NCBI GenBank assembly: GCA_039000515.1
Contig: JBCFYV010011135.1
Location: forward strand, 29,541,876-29,605,875
Direction of reading: 5' to 3'
Source of the DNA: Timema cristinae
Lineage: Eukaryota > Arthropoda > Insecta > Phasmatodea > Timematidae
DNA length: 64,000 bases
Part shown: in pieces, positions 1 to 10,790 of the stretch
How the letters are laid out: every line of letters begins with the position of its first letter
Position numbering within the stretch: position 1 is the stretch's first letter
The notes under the pieces: generated by a model
The model's database searches: none
What the model was told of the DNA's origin: nothing
Seen by the model: the letters and a program-made list of their open reading frames with translations, nothing else
Translations under genes and position numbers: made by a program

Positions 1-257
1 AGCATAGATGATATATTTATCTAAGGCTAAAATTTAAGCACTAAACAATTTTAACATTTTACCTCTGGGATGAAAACAATATAAGTGAGCGATGCAATAA
101 CTGTGAATTCACGTGCTAACAGTAAAACGAGAACAGTGCTGATATTTGGTCATGTGACAGCTCTAATCCAAATCACAAGAAATCCACGTGGCCAACATAG
201 CCCACATCCTCTAGTGAAGATAATTTCAATTTTTCCTGTGCTTTTACAGAAAGCCCG

Positions 258-314
258 CCAATAAGACCCAATCAGCGCATGCGCAAACTTTCAAACATGC
301 GTTATGTATAAATA
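258..314 (+). promoter_or_regulatory. CCAAT / NRF1-like / TATA promoter block
   Basis: Two CCAAT boxes (258-262, 268-272), the palindrome GCGCATGCGC (275-284), which is the NRF1 consensus, and TATAAATA (307-314) lie within 57 bp, in the order and spacing of an animal core promoter. A start near 337 would be expected. Confidence 0.5.
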
Positions 315-329
315 CAGCACATTCTCACG

Positions 330-518
330 ATGACGTATCTCAAAAGTGATGATTTAAAAGAAAGACTTATCAATTTAGTAAAGATTGTAATATTTATGTT
401 TTTATGTTTGACGTTTCAATGGATCATGGGTAAACAGAAATTTCCAACTTTCCGCGAGTGTGTAAACAGCTGCATTACTAAGAGGTGCGGATTCACTGTA
501 CCGTCTTCAAATTTCAGC
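330..518 (+). CDS. Possible first exon of a PGAP3/Per1-like gene
   Basis: An open frame directly after the promoter block encodes a hydrophobic stretch (IVIFMFLCLTFQW) followed by FPTFRECVNSCITKRC. This resembles the post-signal-peptide start of PGAP3 (YRDCVxxCxxxxC), a GPI-lipid remodelling protein of the Golgi. If TATA fixes the start near 337, the first ATG (330) is upstream of it and the in-frame ATG at 396 would begin a short signal peptide. A donor candidate is C|GTATAT at 519; without splicing the frame stops at 537-539. No later exon was recognised, so this may be an isolated fragment or chance. Confidence 0.3.
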
Positions 519-609
519 GTATATGTGAATTCACTTTAAGTATTTTGAAAAATGTTATGGTGAAAACATATAGAAAGTACCAGTAAATAGGGAAAATGTT
601 ATAATGAGT

Positions 610-2640
610 TAAAGAATTAACGAGACTGGGGTGTTAAAAACTATGAAAGTATTATTAAAGAATGGCAAAGCTAGAAGATATATATATGATCACAATTGAA
701 ATGCTTAAGCGAGGGGATATGGTACTAATTACCAGATTGTGTGAGCTATTCAATGTTTGTGCTGTGATTTCAAATTTTCTTAATGATTGGAAGAATGCTG
801 TTACTGTACAAATGCAAAGGCAGTAAGAGTGAATGTAAAAATATATGGCAATTAGTTTGTTGAGTATTCCAGGAAAAGTTTTTGGGAGATTCTTTATTAA
901 GAGGTGCTTGAAAAAATTGCTGTGTTCAATTTGGCTTCATGCCAGGTAGAGGTTATATGGACAGGATAATATCATCGCAACAACTGATTGAGAATTAAAG
1001 AAGGGCTTTAAGGAAAAAAGTGTATTAAGCATTGATTGTTTTAGAGAATGTGTACGATGGATGAATAGGAGTATACTATGAAATAGAGTACAGTAATATG
1101 TATAGTTGATAATTACAATCATGGAAGTGGATGGTAAGAGTAAAGCGTAAACTCATTCACGGTAGGAATTACTTGAAGTCTTTTTCCTACAATTGCACTA
1201 TATAATAGATTTATGGTAGAGAAAAGGCTTTAAGAAGTCAATTCCTACGTGAACAGACAATACGTTAGGGTTGACGGAGATTTCAGAAAATGGTTTGACA
1301 TTGAACAGGGTGTTAGACAAATTTGTGTTGTGTTTCCACAGTTGTTTAATTTATTTGTGGATAAACGTATGAGAGATGCTTGTAAGGACCCGGTTGGTAT
1401 AAAAATGGACAATGTAAATGTATAGTGCTGCTATATGCAGATTATGAAGTATTAATGGCTGAGAATGAAAGTGACTTGCAGAATTCATTAAATCGTTTGG
1501 CAGTATGAATCTTTGTATAACTGTCTCCAAAACTAAGGTTATAGTTTTTTTTCCAGGATGGGTTAAGAAATGATTGTCATTTTACTGTAAATGGAAAACT
1601 GTTAAAAAGAGAACGATTTTGTGTATCTGGATAGAATATCAGTGGTGGATTTAAAAATTTGCAGGCCTAGGCACAATTATAATATAGGTTCCGCTCCCCC
1701 TCCCCCATTTTTTTAAATGGGATTTAGGAGTTTTTGGTGGAAAGAGGTCTTTGGGATGGGGGTGGGGGATGGAAGTTAGTATTCTAGCAAAAATTTCAAC
1801 GAAATAAAATCTGACAAGTACATTCCCTACAGTAGCTTGAGTTAACAGTATGAATAAAGGAAGACTGGCGTCAGTTACAAATTAATTGCAAAGTACAGTT
1901 ATTTAAAAAGAAATATTGTCTTTCTTACTTTAACGTGAACTATTTCAATAATGTTAGTCAATAAATTTTAAAAGTAATTATTAAAAACAAAATGCTAAAA
2001 TAATAATAATGCTATCCAAAATGTGCTGCCCCCTAAAGCCGCCGCCCCTAGGCCCGTGTCTAGGGGGCCTATAGTGTAAATCCACTTCTGTAGAATATTC
2101 TGCACCTACAGAAGGATAGATGGTGAAACTGAAAGAAGGGTAAATGCATCTTTGAGAGTATTTGTAAATATGTGGACTATTACAAATAGTGAGGTAGCGT
2201 CAAAAGAGGCAAATATATCAGTATATGAAACTGCGTCAACGATAACCTTGTTTTATAGGTGTGGAGCATGAGTTTTCCGGGGGAAAACAAGAGCAAGATG
2301 AATGCGGTTTGAATGAGTTATCTAATAGATATATGTGGAAAAACTATTACGGACAGAATCAGTAATGAATGGGTGCTGAAGGAGTCATGTGTATAAATTG
2401 AATTTAATAGTTCAATTTAAAAGAAACGTCTTACGTTGGTTTGGGCATGTTGAGAGAATGAGTGTTGATCGAGTGAAGAATAAAATATGAAATATAAGTA
2501 GAATATGTGTATCAAAAGGAATGGAGGAAGGGATAGGCCATGTAAGATGTGGTTAAATGATGTAAATGAATGTGTGAAAATAGAAACATTAAGGCCAGTA
2601 TGCAAAATTTTGACTAAGTGGATGCTTTGTTAGGATTAGC
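610..2640 (+). pseudogene. Decayed non-LTR retrotransposon (LINE) reverse transcriptase
   Basis: Frame-shifting RT landmarks in order: KNGKA, then ITIEMLKRGDMVLITRLCE, QFGFMPGRGYMDRIISSQQL (930-990), GVRQICVVFPQLFNLFVDKR (~1310-1370, family GVRQGCVLSPxLFNLY), and near the end RWFGHVERMSVDRV (~2435-2480). Stops and frameshifts throughout. The YADD region is lost at ~1430. Interrupted by a hAT-type MITE at 1640-2090. Confidence 0.8.
1640..2090. mobile_element. hAT-type non-autonomous transposon
   Basis: Ends CAGTGGTGGATTTA and TAAATCCACTTCTG are imperfect terminal inverted repeats of the hAT type. They are flanked by a perfect 8-bp duplication TAGAATAT (1632-1639 and 2091-2098), the hAT length. 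Removing it rejoins the LINE reading (VYL-RIFCTYRRIDGETERR). No transposase. Confidence 0.85.
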
Positions 2641-4044
2641 GTGGGTTTGCTTGCATCACCGTAGGTTAAAAGGTGGAGTAAAAGTGTGTTTGGGACCACA
2701 CTATTGGTCCACTTAGCATTCACTATATGTTCTTGCATACCGCCCTAGTAGTTTTAAGAATAAAAGACATGTATGACTCTGTGTATGGATGTTGTTGAAG
2801 TGACGGGAGTACCTGCAAAGATAGGGAATATGGAAGGGTGGCGAAAGTAAGCATTGATTAAGTACGGAGGTTTTTTTTTATCTAACTACATGCATAGTTT
2901 CTTGCCTACTGCATAAGGGAACGGCGTAATTAGGTATGTATGGTTATACATTTTACATTATTACGAAAGAAAAAAAATTGATTAAAAATAAATGTATTTA
3001 TTAAATTTTAAAATAATTAAGACAATCCAATAATCTGCTTACCTTTGGTCCTTTGTCTTTGTATGTTGTCTGAAAATAAATTTTAAAAAAGATTTAAAGA
3101 TCAAACGTTTAAGTTTTATTACAATCAAATATTATATATGGCGAATGAAAAATTGTTAAATAAAATACTTTCCGAAATCTGTCTGGTAATTTGATGCAAA
3201 GATTATTAGTTCACGCTCATAAATAACATTTAACAAACATAAAAACACTGAAGTTAAACTCATAGTATCAAAGAATTGCTAAATGTAGAAAGTATCTAAC
3301 TGATTGAAGACATACAATTTATAGCAACCCTAATTATGTATTTAAACTTATTTAAATTGGTATCAGTTTGATTCCCTATCAAAAATAATTCTATGCTATA
3401 GGTTTTTATTTAGGGGGACTTTACCTGAGCCTTCCCCCTCTTCCAAAAAAGGAAATTTAGATTGCATTCTAGATATTAACCCATGCTTTTCTTTCATATG
3501 ATTACCTACTATATTTGTTATGAACTAAAGTCAGAGGAGTGTTATTTTTTGGTAAATTGACTTTATGAAAATGACTGCCATCTTGTTGACACAAATAATT
3601 TACGTTGACTCGGATACTGTAATTGCAACGTGTAGCTATATTATTTAATAATCACCCCATCAGTGGACACGCGGATTAAGGTATCACGTTTGGCTTGGTT
3701 TTCCCGGCGAAGGGGAAGGTCAAGGTTTCAGTTTTAACAAAGTTTAATGAATGCGTTTATTTCGTAGATATTTTTCCATTCTGTCTTCACAAACAATTTT
3801 TTTTATTTATTTAAATTCTATCTCTGTCCTGTACCCATTAATGTAATTGGTTGTAGGGCTGAGGTCAAATGTAAGAAAGGTAATTTTTAAATCATTATTA
3901 AGCCTTCAAAATCAAATCAAACTTGATATATAATATTTGGTTGATTGTATGTAAATAAATAGTTTTGTTTGCACCAACTTCCTTAAGTTTTAACAGTAGT
4001 AGATATTTCAACTAGTTTTTATTACTCAACCTGGCTTTTTTTAC
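2641..4044. other. AT-rich intergenic sequence, no gene seen
   Basis: No coding similarity or clear repeat boundary recognised. The first ~100 bp probably belong to the 3' end of the LINE before it. Confidence 0.5.
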
Positions 4045-4215
4045 GTTTAATTTTAGTGCTGGATTAGGGATAGGGAAGATATAATTTAGACTAAGTATAC
4101 CTGCATTTCCATGGAACAGCACTATATTTAAGGAAAAAAATTACACCCAAAACAGGGTTTGAACCCCGACCTCCTAGTCACCAGAAAACGAGCCTGACAT
4201 CCTACTATTTGTCTC
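4045..4215 (-). repeat. Degenerate SINE (family A)
   Basis: Reverse-complement remnants of the family A body (GGATTAGGGATAGGGAAGAT and CAGGGTTTGAACCCCGACC, the latter the box B region). Boundaries approximate. Confidence 0.5.
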
Positions 4216-4920
4216 CACTAATGCAAATCCAACGTCCTACTGATAATCTATTTTTTTTATCAGAATTTATCCGAAAAAGTAATTAATGTCTGACTTGCTG
4301 TTCTCACCATACTTATATCACGAAAGCAAAAGTTTAACCTAAGCGTTATCGAAAACTATTCGTATCAACTAAAATATTTTTCAGTGAAATTCCCTCCTTT
4401 TAAAAGCGTGGACGACCTAGAAGGTGTGCCTGGGATCCTATGCACGTGATTGGTCGAGGTGTAAGGTGTGAGGTGATCTGGTCATTTGGTTTATTGCCAC
4501 GCGCTTGTCAGAACCAGTTTCTGGGACGTAAACAAGTAAACAACTTTCATCAGAACAAACAGGTATGCAGGAAAGATGCCAGTAAGGATGGGAGGGAGTA
4601 GAGTGGTCCCTTGAAATCACATATAATACGACCTTTAGTTTAAATGAAAATCAATATTTCGAAGGCTGGAAGTTTTAATATTCTACCATACAGTTGGCAA
4701 ATAATGAGATGGGGGGGGGGGGGGGTAAAGAATAGTTCGCATATATATTTAACATATGATATTTAGTTTTTAGTTTTGAATATTAAATAAAAAGTTGTCA
4801 AAAATAATTTAGTCATACATCAACTAAAGTAAAAAAAATCTTATCTGACAGATAGGAAAGTCAATGTATCTACATTCACGTACTAATCTTTCACGCAATT
4901 TGATATTTATCTGTTATATT
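4216..4920. other. Intergenic AT-rich sequence with poly-G tract
   Basis: No gene recognised. Contains a run of about 15 G at 4711-4725. Confidence 0.5.
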
Positions 4921-5068
4921 TTTAGACATTATCGATACATTTTAACACTAATAATACAGTAGAGTTTTTGCCAATATTGATCGCAAAAATTTGTTTATAT
5001 TTTATAATAGGTCCTTCTACTCCTTCATATTAACTGAGATATATATAAATTTGTTGGTATCAACTGAG

Positions 5069-5126
<58 letters not shown>

Positions 5127-5274
5127 CTCAGTTGATACCAACAAATTTATATATATCTCAGTTAATATGAAGGAGTAGAAGGACCTATTATAAAATATAA
5201 ACAAATTTTTGCGATCAATATTGGCAAAAACTCTACTGTATTATTAGTGTTAAAATGTATCGATAATGTCTAAA
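4921..5274. repeat. Perfect 354-bp palindrome with (TA)n core
   Basis: Arms starting TTTAGACATTATCGATACAT and ending in its exact reverse complement pair around a centre at 5097/5098. All spot-checked blocks matched (ATCTCAGTTG and ATCTCAGTTA segments, the AAGGAGTAGAAGGACC block). The middle ~50 bp is alternating TA. A related, less perfect copy lies at 6085-6255. Confidence 0.85.
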
Positions 5275-5309
5275 TATATATATATATATATATATATATA
5301 CTTATAAAA

Positions 5310-6074
5310 TAACATGTCCTGATTGATTGACTGACTGACTGATTCATCATCGCCGAGCGCAAACTATCAAGGCTACAAGCATGAAATTCAGACTGTATAT
5401 TCATTTTGTTATGTAGGCACCCACTAAGAAAGGATTTTAGAAAATTCCACCCCAAAGGGTCAAAATAGGAGATGATAATATGTATGATAATATGTATGAA
5501 AGTCCGTCATTTTGAAAGTTACATAAATAAAATTTTGTATTTCGGTTATTGACGTAAAACAAATAAATACGTGTTTCAGGAATTTTGGAAATTTTATTTA
5601 ATAAGGGATGAAAAGGGGGTGAAAGTTTGTATCGGACTGACTGATTCATCATCGCCGAGCGCAAACTATCAAGGCTACAAGCATGAAATTCGGACTGAAT
5701 ATTCATTTTGTTATGTAGGCACCCACTAAGAAAGGATTTTAGAAAATTCCATCCCAAAGGGGTCAAAATAGGGGATGATAATATGTATGAAAGTCCGTCA
5801 TTTTGAAAGTTACATAAACAAAATTTTGTATTTCGGTTATTGACGTAAAACAAATAAATACGTGTTTCAGGAATTTCGGAAATTTTATTTTAATAAGGGA
5901 TGAAAAAGGGGGTGAAAGTTTCTATCGGGCTTGCATTATTTTTGATCTGAGGTCAAGTTATGGTCATCAACGTAACGTAATGTTTTAAATTAATCTGTAA
6001 ATACATATGTATATTTTCGTATTCGTATATAATCAACTTCCACGCGAGCAAAGCCGCGGGCAACAGCTATCTAG
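5310..6074 (+). mobile_element. Helitron-like element with internal duplication
   Basis: Begins with GACTGACTGATTCATCATCG, typical of 5' regions of animal Helitron-like repeats. Ends with a GC hairpin (CGCGAGCAAAGCCGCG, 6042-6057), GGCAACAG and CTAG at 6071-6074, the Helitron 3' signature, followed by T. A 302-bp unit is tandemly duplicated (about 5331-5632 and 5633-5935). No Rep/helicase gene. The exact 5' end is masked by TA repeats. Confidence 0.65.
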
Positions 6075-6084
6075 TATATATATA

Positions 6085-6255
6085 TATACTTGTTTGTATT
6101 AACTGAGATATTCTAATATATATATATAAATAAATAATTTTATATAAATAGTTTGTATTAACTGAGTTATTATATAAAAAATATATATATATATACATAT
6201 ATTATATATCTCAGTTATTACAAACAAATTTTAATATGAAGGAGTAGAAGGGATA
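6085..6255. repeat. Imperfect palindromic TA-rich element
   Basis: Shares TTGTATTAACTGAGATATT, ATATCTCAGTTA and AATATGAAGGAGTAGAAGG with the 354-bp palindrome, in inverted arrangement around TA repeats. A decayed member of the same family. Confidence 0.6.
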
Positions 6256-7389
6256 TATATATATATATATATGAGCTACAATAACAATACTTGCAGCCAT
6301 ATACTATTAAGACATCAATTAAAAAGACAGCCATCTATTTTCAAGACATCAACTAAAAAATTAAGATGTGCCATAATGAGTCGTAAATTAGCTAAGGTCC
6401 TCTTTAGATAGGAAGAATCTTTTTGTGAATATTATAGAGGCACTACTTTTCAATAACAGAATGAAAAATGTAATATTTATTCTTAATTTCAATCATATAG
6501 GGGCTTATAGACAATCATTCATAGTCATAGACATTAAATCTAAGAATATTCGTCAATAGCCAAAAAGTATGGCTACCACAATAAATTTCAAACATGAAAA
6601 TGAATATAGAAGTTAATTGCTAATTAGTTTCGTATGATTGCATATTGGTTTTTAATTGGCTATAATCGAATCTCCGCATTGTCATTGTATATGGCATTTA
6701 GTTGGCATTTTCATCTCCTCGCAGACTTATCGACTGATATAAGTCCAATAATATCTATACGTCACTTTATGCATAAGGCATAAATAGTTTAAGCTAAAAC
6801 AAATTTTTGCAACGCAAACTGTACATTATTTACTATGTGTCAAGTATAATTCTAACATTAAAAATAATGTATTTCAACTTCTAGCGCACTATACACTCTT
6901 AGTTACGCGCGTTATGCGTGAAAATAAACCCAGCCTAAAATTTAATCATACCGATTTACTAAATCGATTGTATTTTTCTCATTAACTGTCCACTCTATAG
7001 TATTTACTATTCGCTCTTAATAATCATACGTTACGCATGATTTACCAAAATTATATTATAAAATATTTTTATTTTAGTAATCACTGATATAAATGAACTA
7101 GCTTCGTATGTTATTGTTGCGCATCATAATGTGTTGGGGCCTGAGCTATCTTATAACAATTCAACCAAGTCATTAAATAAGAGTTATTATTCCTAAATGC
7201 AGCAAAACAAGCGCGTGGCAACAGTTTTTTTTCCAAGGTTAGCCAGTCTTCTTTTCAACTGTTCACCTTGAGGGACATAAGTAAATCTTATGCAGGGTTT
7301 ACGATTTGAAAACTAATTCGTTCACTCACACTATTTTTCCTTAAACGTTTATAATATAATTATATAATATTAAATATATTTATTACATG
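6256..7389. other. AT-rich intergenic sequence, no gene seen
   Basis: No coding or repeat signature recognised apart from TA runs at its start. Confidence 0.5.
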
Positions 7390-8380
7390 ATCGGTATCAA
7401 CTGGAGTGTCGAAGGCTGATTGCAAATCTGTACTGGACAGCCAATGCAGATGAGGCTGGATGATGAAACCAATAGTGTAAATTTAGGAAGAGGATTGAGG
7501 CAGGGATGCTGTTTTTTACCCAGTCTGTTCAACTTGTATAGAGACTGGCTGGTCATAGAGGCCCTGAAGAGATGGGACAGTTTCAGGATGGATTAATAAG
7601 TCAAACACAATGCAATACGCAGTGGCATTGCTGGCCAAAAATAAATAAGAGTTGTAGGAAATTATAGACCAGCTTGTGGAAATAGGGAAAAGATATGGCA
7701 TGGAGATCAACATTGAATAGTCAAAAGTGAGGTTGATTTAAAAAAAATTAAGATCCGTTGATAATTAAAACTGTAAACAAGGAGTTGAAAAACATAGCAC
7801 ATTTCAAGTAAGTACCCTGGAAGTCTGCTAACAAGGGATGCTTGCTGCAACAAGGAAATTAATTCGAGGATCACCATGCCCAAGGAAACTTTCCGTAAGA
7901 ATAGTATACTGCTGATCAGCAATTTGGGATTTATAACTGAGGAAGAAACTGATGAAACGATATATTTGAAGCATCGTTCTGTATGGAATAGAAACTTTGA
8001 CTATAAGGAATATAGAAAAGAAAAACTTGAATAGCCTTGAATTGTGGTTTTGGAGAAGTCTTTAGAGGGTCGAGGGATAAACAGGGTGATAAATGAAGAA
8101 TTCTTTAAAGAATGGGGGAGAAGACAATAATTTTGGATGTGAACTTTAGGTGCAAAGCAAACTGAATCAGACAGATCCATTAGAAGGAACTGTGCTCTGT
8201 ACGACGTCATAGAAGAAAAGGTTGATGGGAAAGAGGAACTTAGAAAGGAGAAGGATTTAAATATTGGATGACTTGAAGAAAAAAAAAAATTCTATATGCA
8301 CAAGGAGGAGGCAAAAGACAGAGAGCTTTGGCGGTTTAACTTCACTGACAAAAGGAATGGAGTGATTATAAGACAGAACA
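7390..8380 (+). pseudogene. Decayed LINE reverse transcriptase, second copy
   Basis: RRLIANLYWTAN (7400s), GRGLRQGCCFLPSLFNLY (~7490-7545), MQYAVALLAKNK (YADD reduced to YAVA), IIDQLVEIGKRYGMEINIE, YPGSLLTRDACCNKEINSRI, RSVWNRNFDYKEYRKEKLE and NRVINEEFFKEWGRRQ follow the order of RTE-like endonuclease-RT proteins. Multiple stops and frameshifts. Confidence 0.8.
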
Positions 8381-9686
8381 CTTTATACCTACTATTATAT
8401 ATTCACATACTATATACAATAATTATTATTATATGTTTATACATACAGGGAAATTATATATTTATATTTTTAATATTATTCACATTATGATATTATGATT
8501 TGTCCATTTCCTATACTTGAAACTTCATTGGGACTCACGAAATATAATAAACTGTCTACATATTGTTTTTAAATTTGTTTTAATTTTATTTTAAAAATCG
8601 AATATAACTTTAGCTTTGGCAGTACTGTCAAAATGTTATGATCAGCCAGCCAATCGGCTACCCGCCCGCCCGCCATATTATTGTTTGTTTTGACTTTTAG
8701 TACATACCGGTAAACCAAACAAATAGTTTTCATTGATAATTTTCAATTAAAATGTCAAATTGGCTATATTTTTGTTTTTGGTTTGAAGAAATTATTACTA
8801 TATTGTTTTAATAGGTCAGAAAATATTAAAATACATACATTTGATTAGTTGTTTGTTAATTCAATCCATACATTTTTTTATGCACGCCAAGATGCACTTC
8901 GTCCAAGAGCGTTATTTTCACAATTAACTTGTTTAAAAATTAACATAAAGTTCAGTGTTAAACAGAACGGGTAGTAATACGCCGTGCTAAATAAAAAAAT
9001 ATATATATACCGGTATATAAGTTCAATTTAAAATTTGAGTTGCACATTAGTATAATTATTACTCTATAAGTGATGCTGAAATAAAGCTAAGGTTTTAAAC
9101 AATTAACAAAAGTTTCTTTAGATTGTATGTTTGTTTTATTTTATATGAGGTAGGATTACAGGGGATACAAGCTAAGGCCAATATTTTTGCAATTTTTATG
9201 GTAAAACTTTTTTTTGGGGTGAAAAGAAATCAAATACTTATTGCTCCAGTAAAAACATTAGAGGTTAATTTTCTCCACATGGTGGCCAGTAGCATACACA
9301 GGATTGTCAAGTGGGGTTGGTATGAGGGGGGTGGGGGCTCAAGAGGGGTTCGAACTGTGTAGATCCTGGGGCATCCCCAAACTATGATATGGGGTGCTCG
9401 AGCTCCCCCCTGGGGTACACTCTAATGCTAATATCTTTCAAGAGTGTCCTGGAATTAAATAACTTTTTCTTTTCATTTAAAAGTTCTCATCTAATATCGC
9501 TATGCTCATGGCAGATATTCAACAACTGTTGAATATTGTGTGTGGAAAATTAAACTCTATATTTATACTGGAGCAATATTTTATTTATTTTGATTTTTTT
9601 AATAAAAACTGCTTCTTTATTGTGTTCCTTTCATCTCGACTCTAAACATTCCAATAAAAATAATCTCTATATTTCTTGTGATTTAG
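8381..9686. other. Upstream region of the ASCC3-like gene
   Basis: AT-rich, with a GC island around 8650-8680 (CCCGCCCGCCCGCC) and a SINE-tail fragment. Promoter and any 5' UTR exon of the ASCC3-like gene are expected here, but no unambiguous TATA or initiator could be assigned. Confidence 0.4.
8948..9000 (+). repeat. SINE tail fragment
   Basis: AACGGGTAGTAATACGCCGTGCTAA followed by an A/T tail, the shared 3' tail of families A and B. Confidence 0.6.
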
Positions 9687-9697
9687 CAGAACCGCCG

Positions 9698-9843
9698 ATG
9701 ATGGCAAAAGAGCCCCGACACTCAATTCCCAACACCCTATCAGATTCGTTATACTTGTATGGCTTTGGATGTGAACCCAACATTTTGTCATTCAACGAGA
9801 ATGTTTTGGATTACTTTGAATGGACAACTCGGAAATACATGTT
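9698..9843 (+). CDS. ASCC3-like exon 1 (initiator, N-terminal arm)
   Basis: Opens with Met-Met and ends at a TT|GTAAGT donor in phase 2. An acceptor-like TTTAG ends at 9686, only 11 nt before the ATG, so an upstream non-coding 5' UTR exon is likely. Encodes about 48 residues ending WTTRKYML, the least conserved part of the protein. The following exon aligns close to the ASCC3 N-terminus, which supports this as the true start. Confidence 0.7.
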
Positions 9844-10754
9844 GTAAGTTTTGTTGTACACAACATTATGACTTTATTCTTGTCATACACATGTTTCCCG
9901 GTAAGGGTGTACAAAGCTTCGAAACAACACAGCATTGATTTCGCTTCGAAAAAAATTTCAACTTTAAGCTCTGCTGATAAAAATATTAACAGCTAAAATA
10001 CTAAATTTATGTTCAATTACTGCCATTATGAGTTGTTTTGTACATTACAAATTTATTCAAATTGAAAAAAAAAAATCTGAAGTAAATGAATTACATGTTG
10101 TTATAGAAGCCTTATTCATCAGATTGAAACAAAATACAAACAACTGTGCAATAAAACATTTTTCAAACAATTTTAATGCATATAGGAATTTAAATAGCCA
10201 CAATATAATATTTTTTCAAGCGTGAAGCAACTAACAAAAAAATATTCAAACTTCAATTTGACTTTGAAAATATTTCAAATATTCCTATTTGATTTGAGTT
10301 TGTTTCAAATCGAAAGAGTGGACTTTGCACACCCCTACTCTACGGTAAACAGTCTTAGTAACCGGAGACTTTAGTAGTCTACATTAAAAGCACATGTATT
10401 CGGTAACAAACCCGACTGAGGCGGTGTGTCATGCCCATATCAACAGTCAATGTTGATACTAAAGAGGTCAACCATGAACAACACTCAAGGGTGACCTGGT
10501 GGTCTAGGGGTATGGTGTCAGACTTCTATGCTGGCGGCCGGGGTTCAATCCTTGGTCCAGGCACAGATATATCTGATTACCAAACCCTTCCTTCCCCTCT
10601 GACAAGACATCTTGTGAATGTGTGGAACGCCAGTCCTCCACCGTGGTTCGGATTCCACGTTAAACTGTAGGTCCTCCATTTCATCTCACAATCACCCTAC
10701 CATTACTCATTAGCGTAAGTGCGTATAACCCGAACGGGTAGTAAGACGCGGTGC

Positions 10755-10790
<36 letters not shown>

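Noticed and set aside
10489..10562. tRNA-Glu gene
   Set aside because: The box A/B-containing head is followed by a SINE body and tail with target-site duplications. Many similar heads (families A-D) recur across the window.
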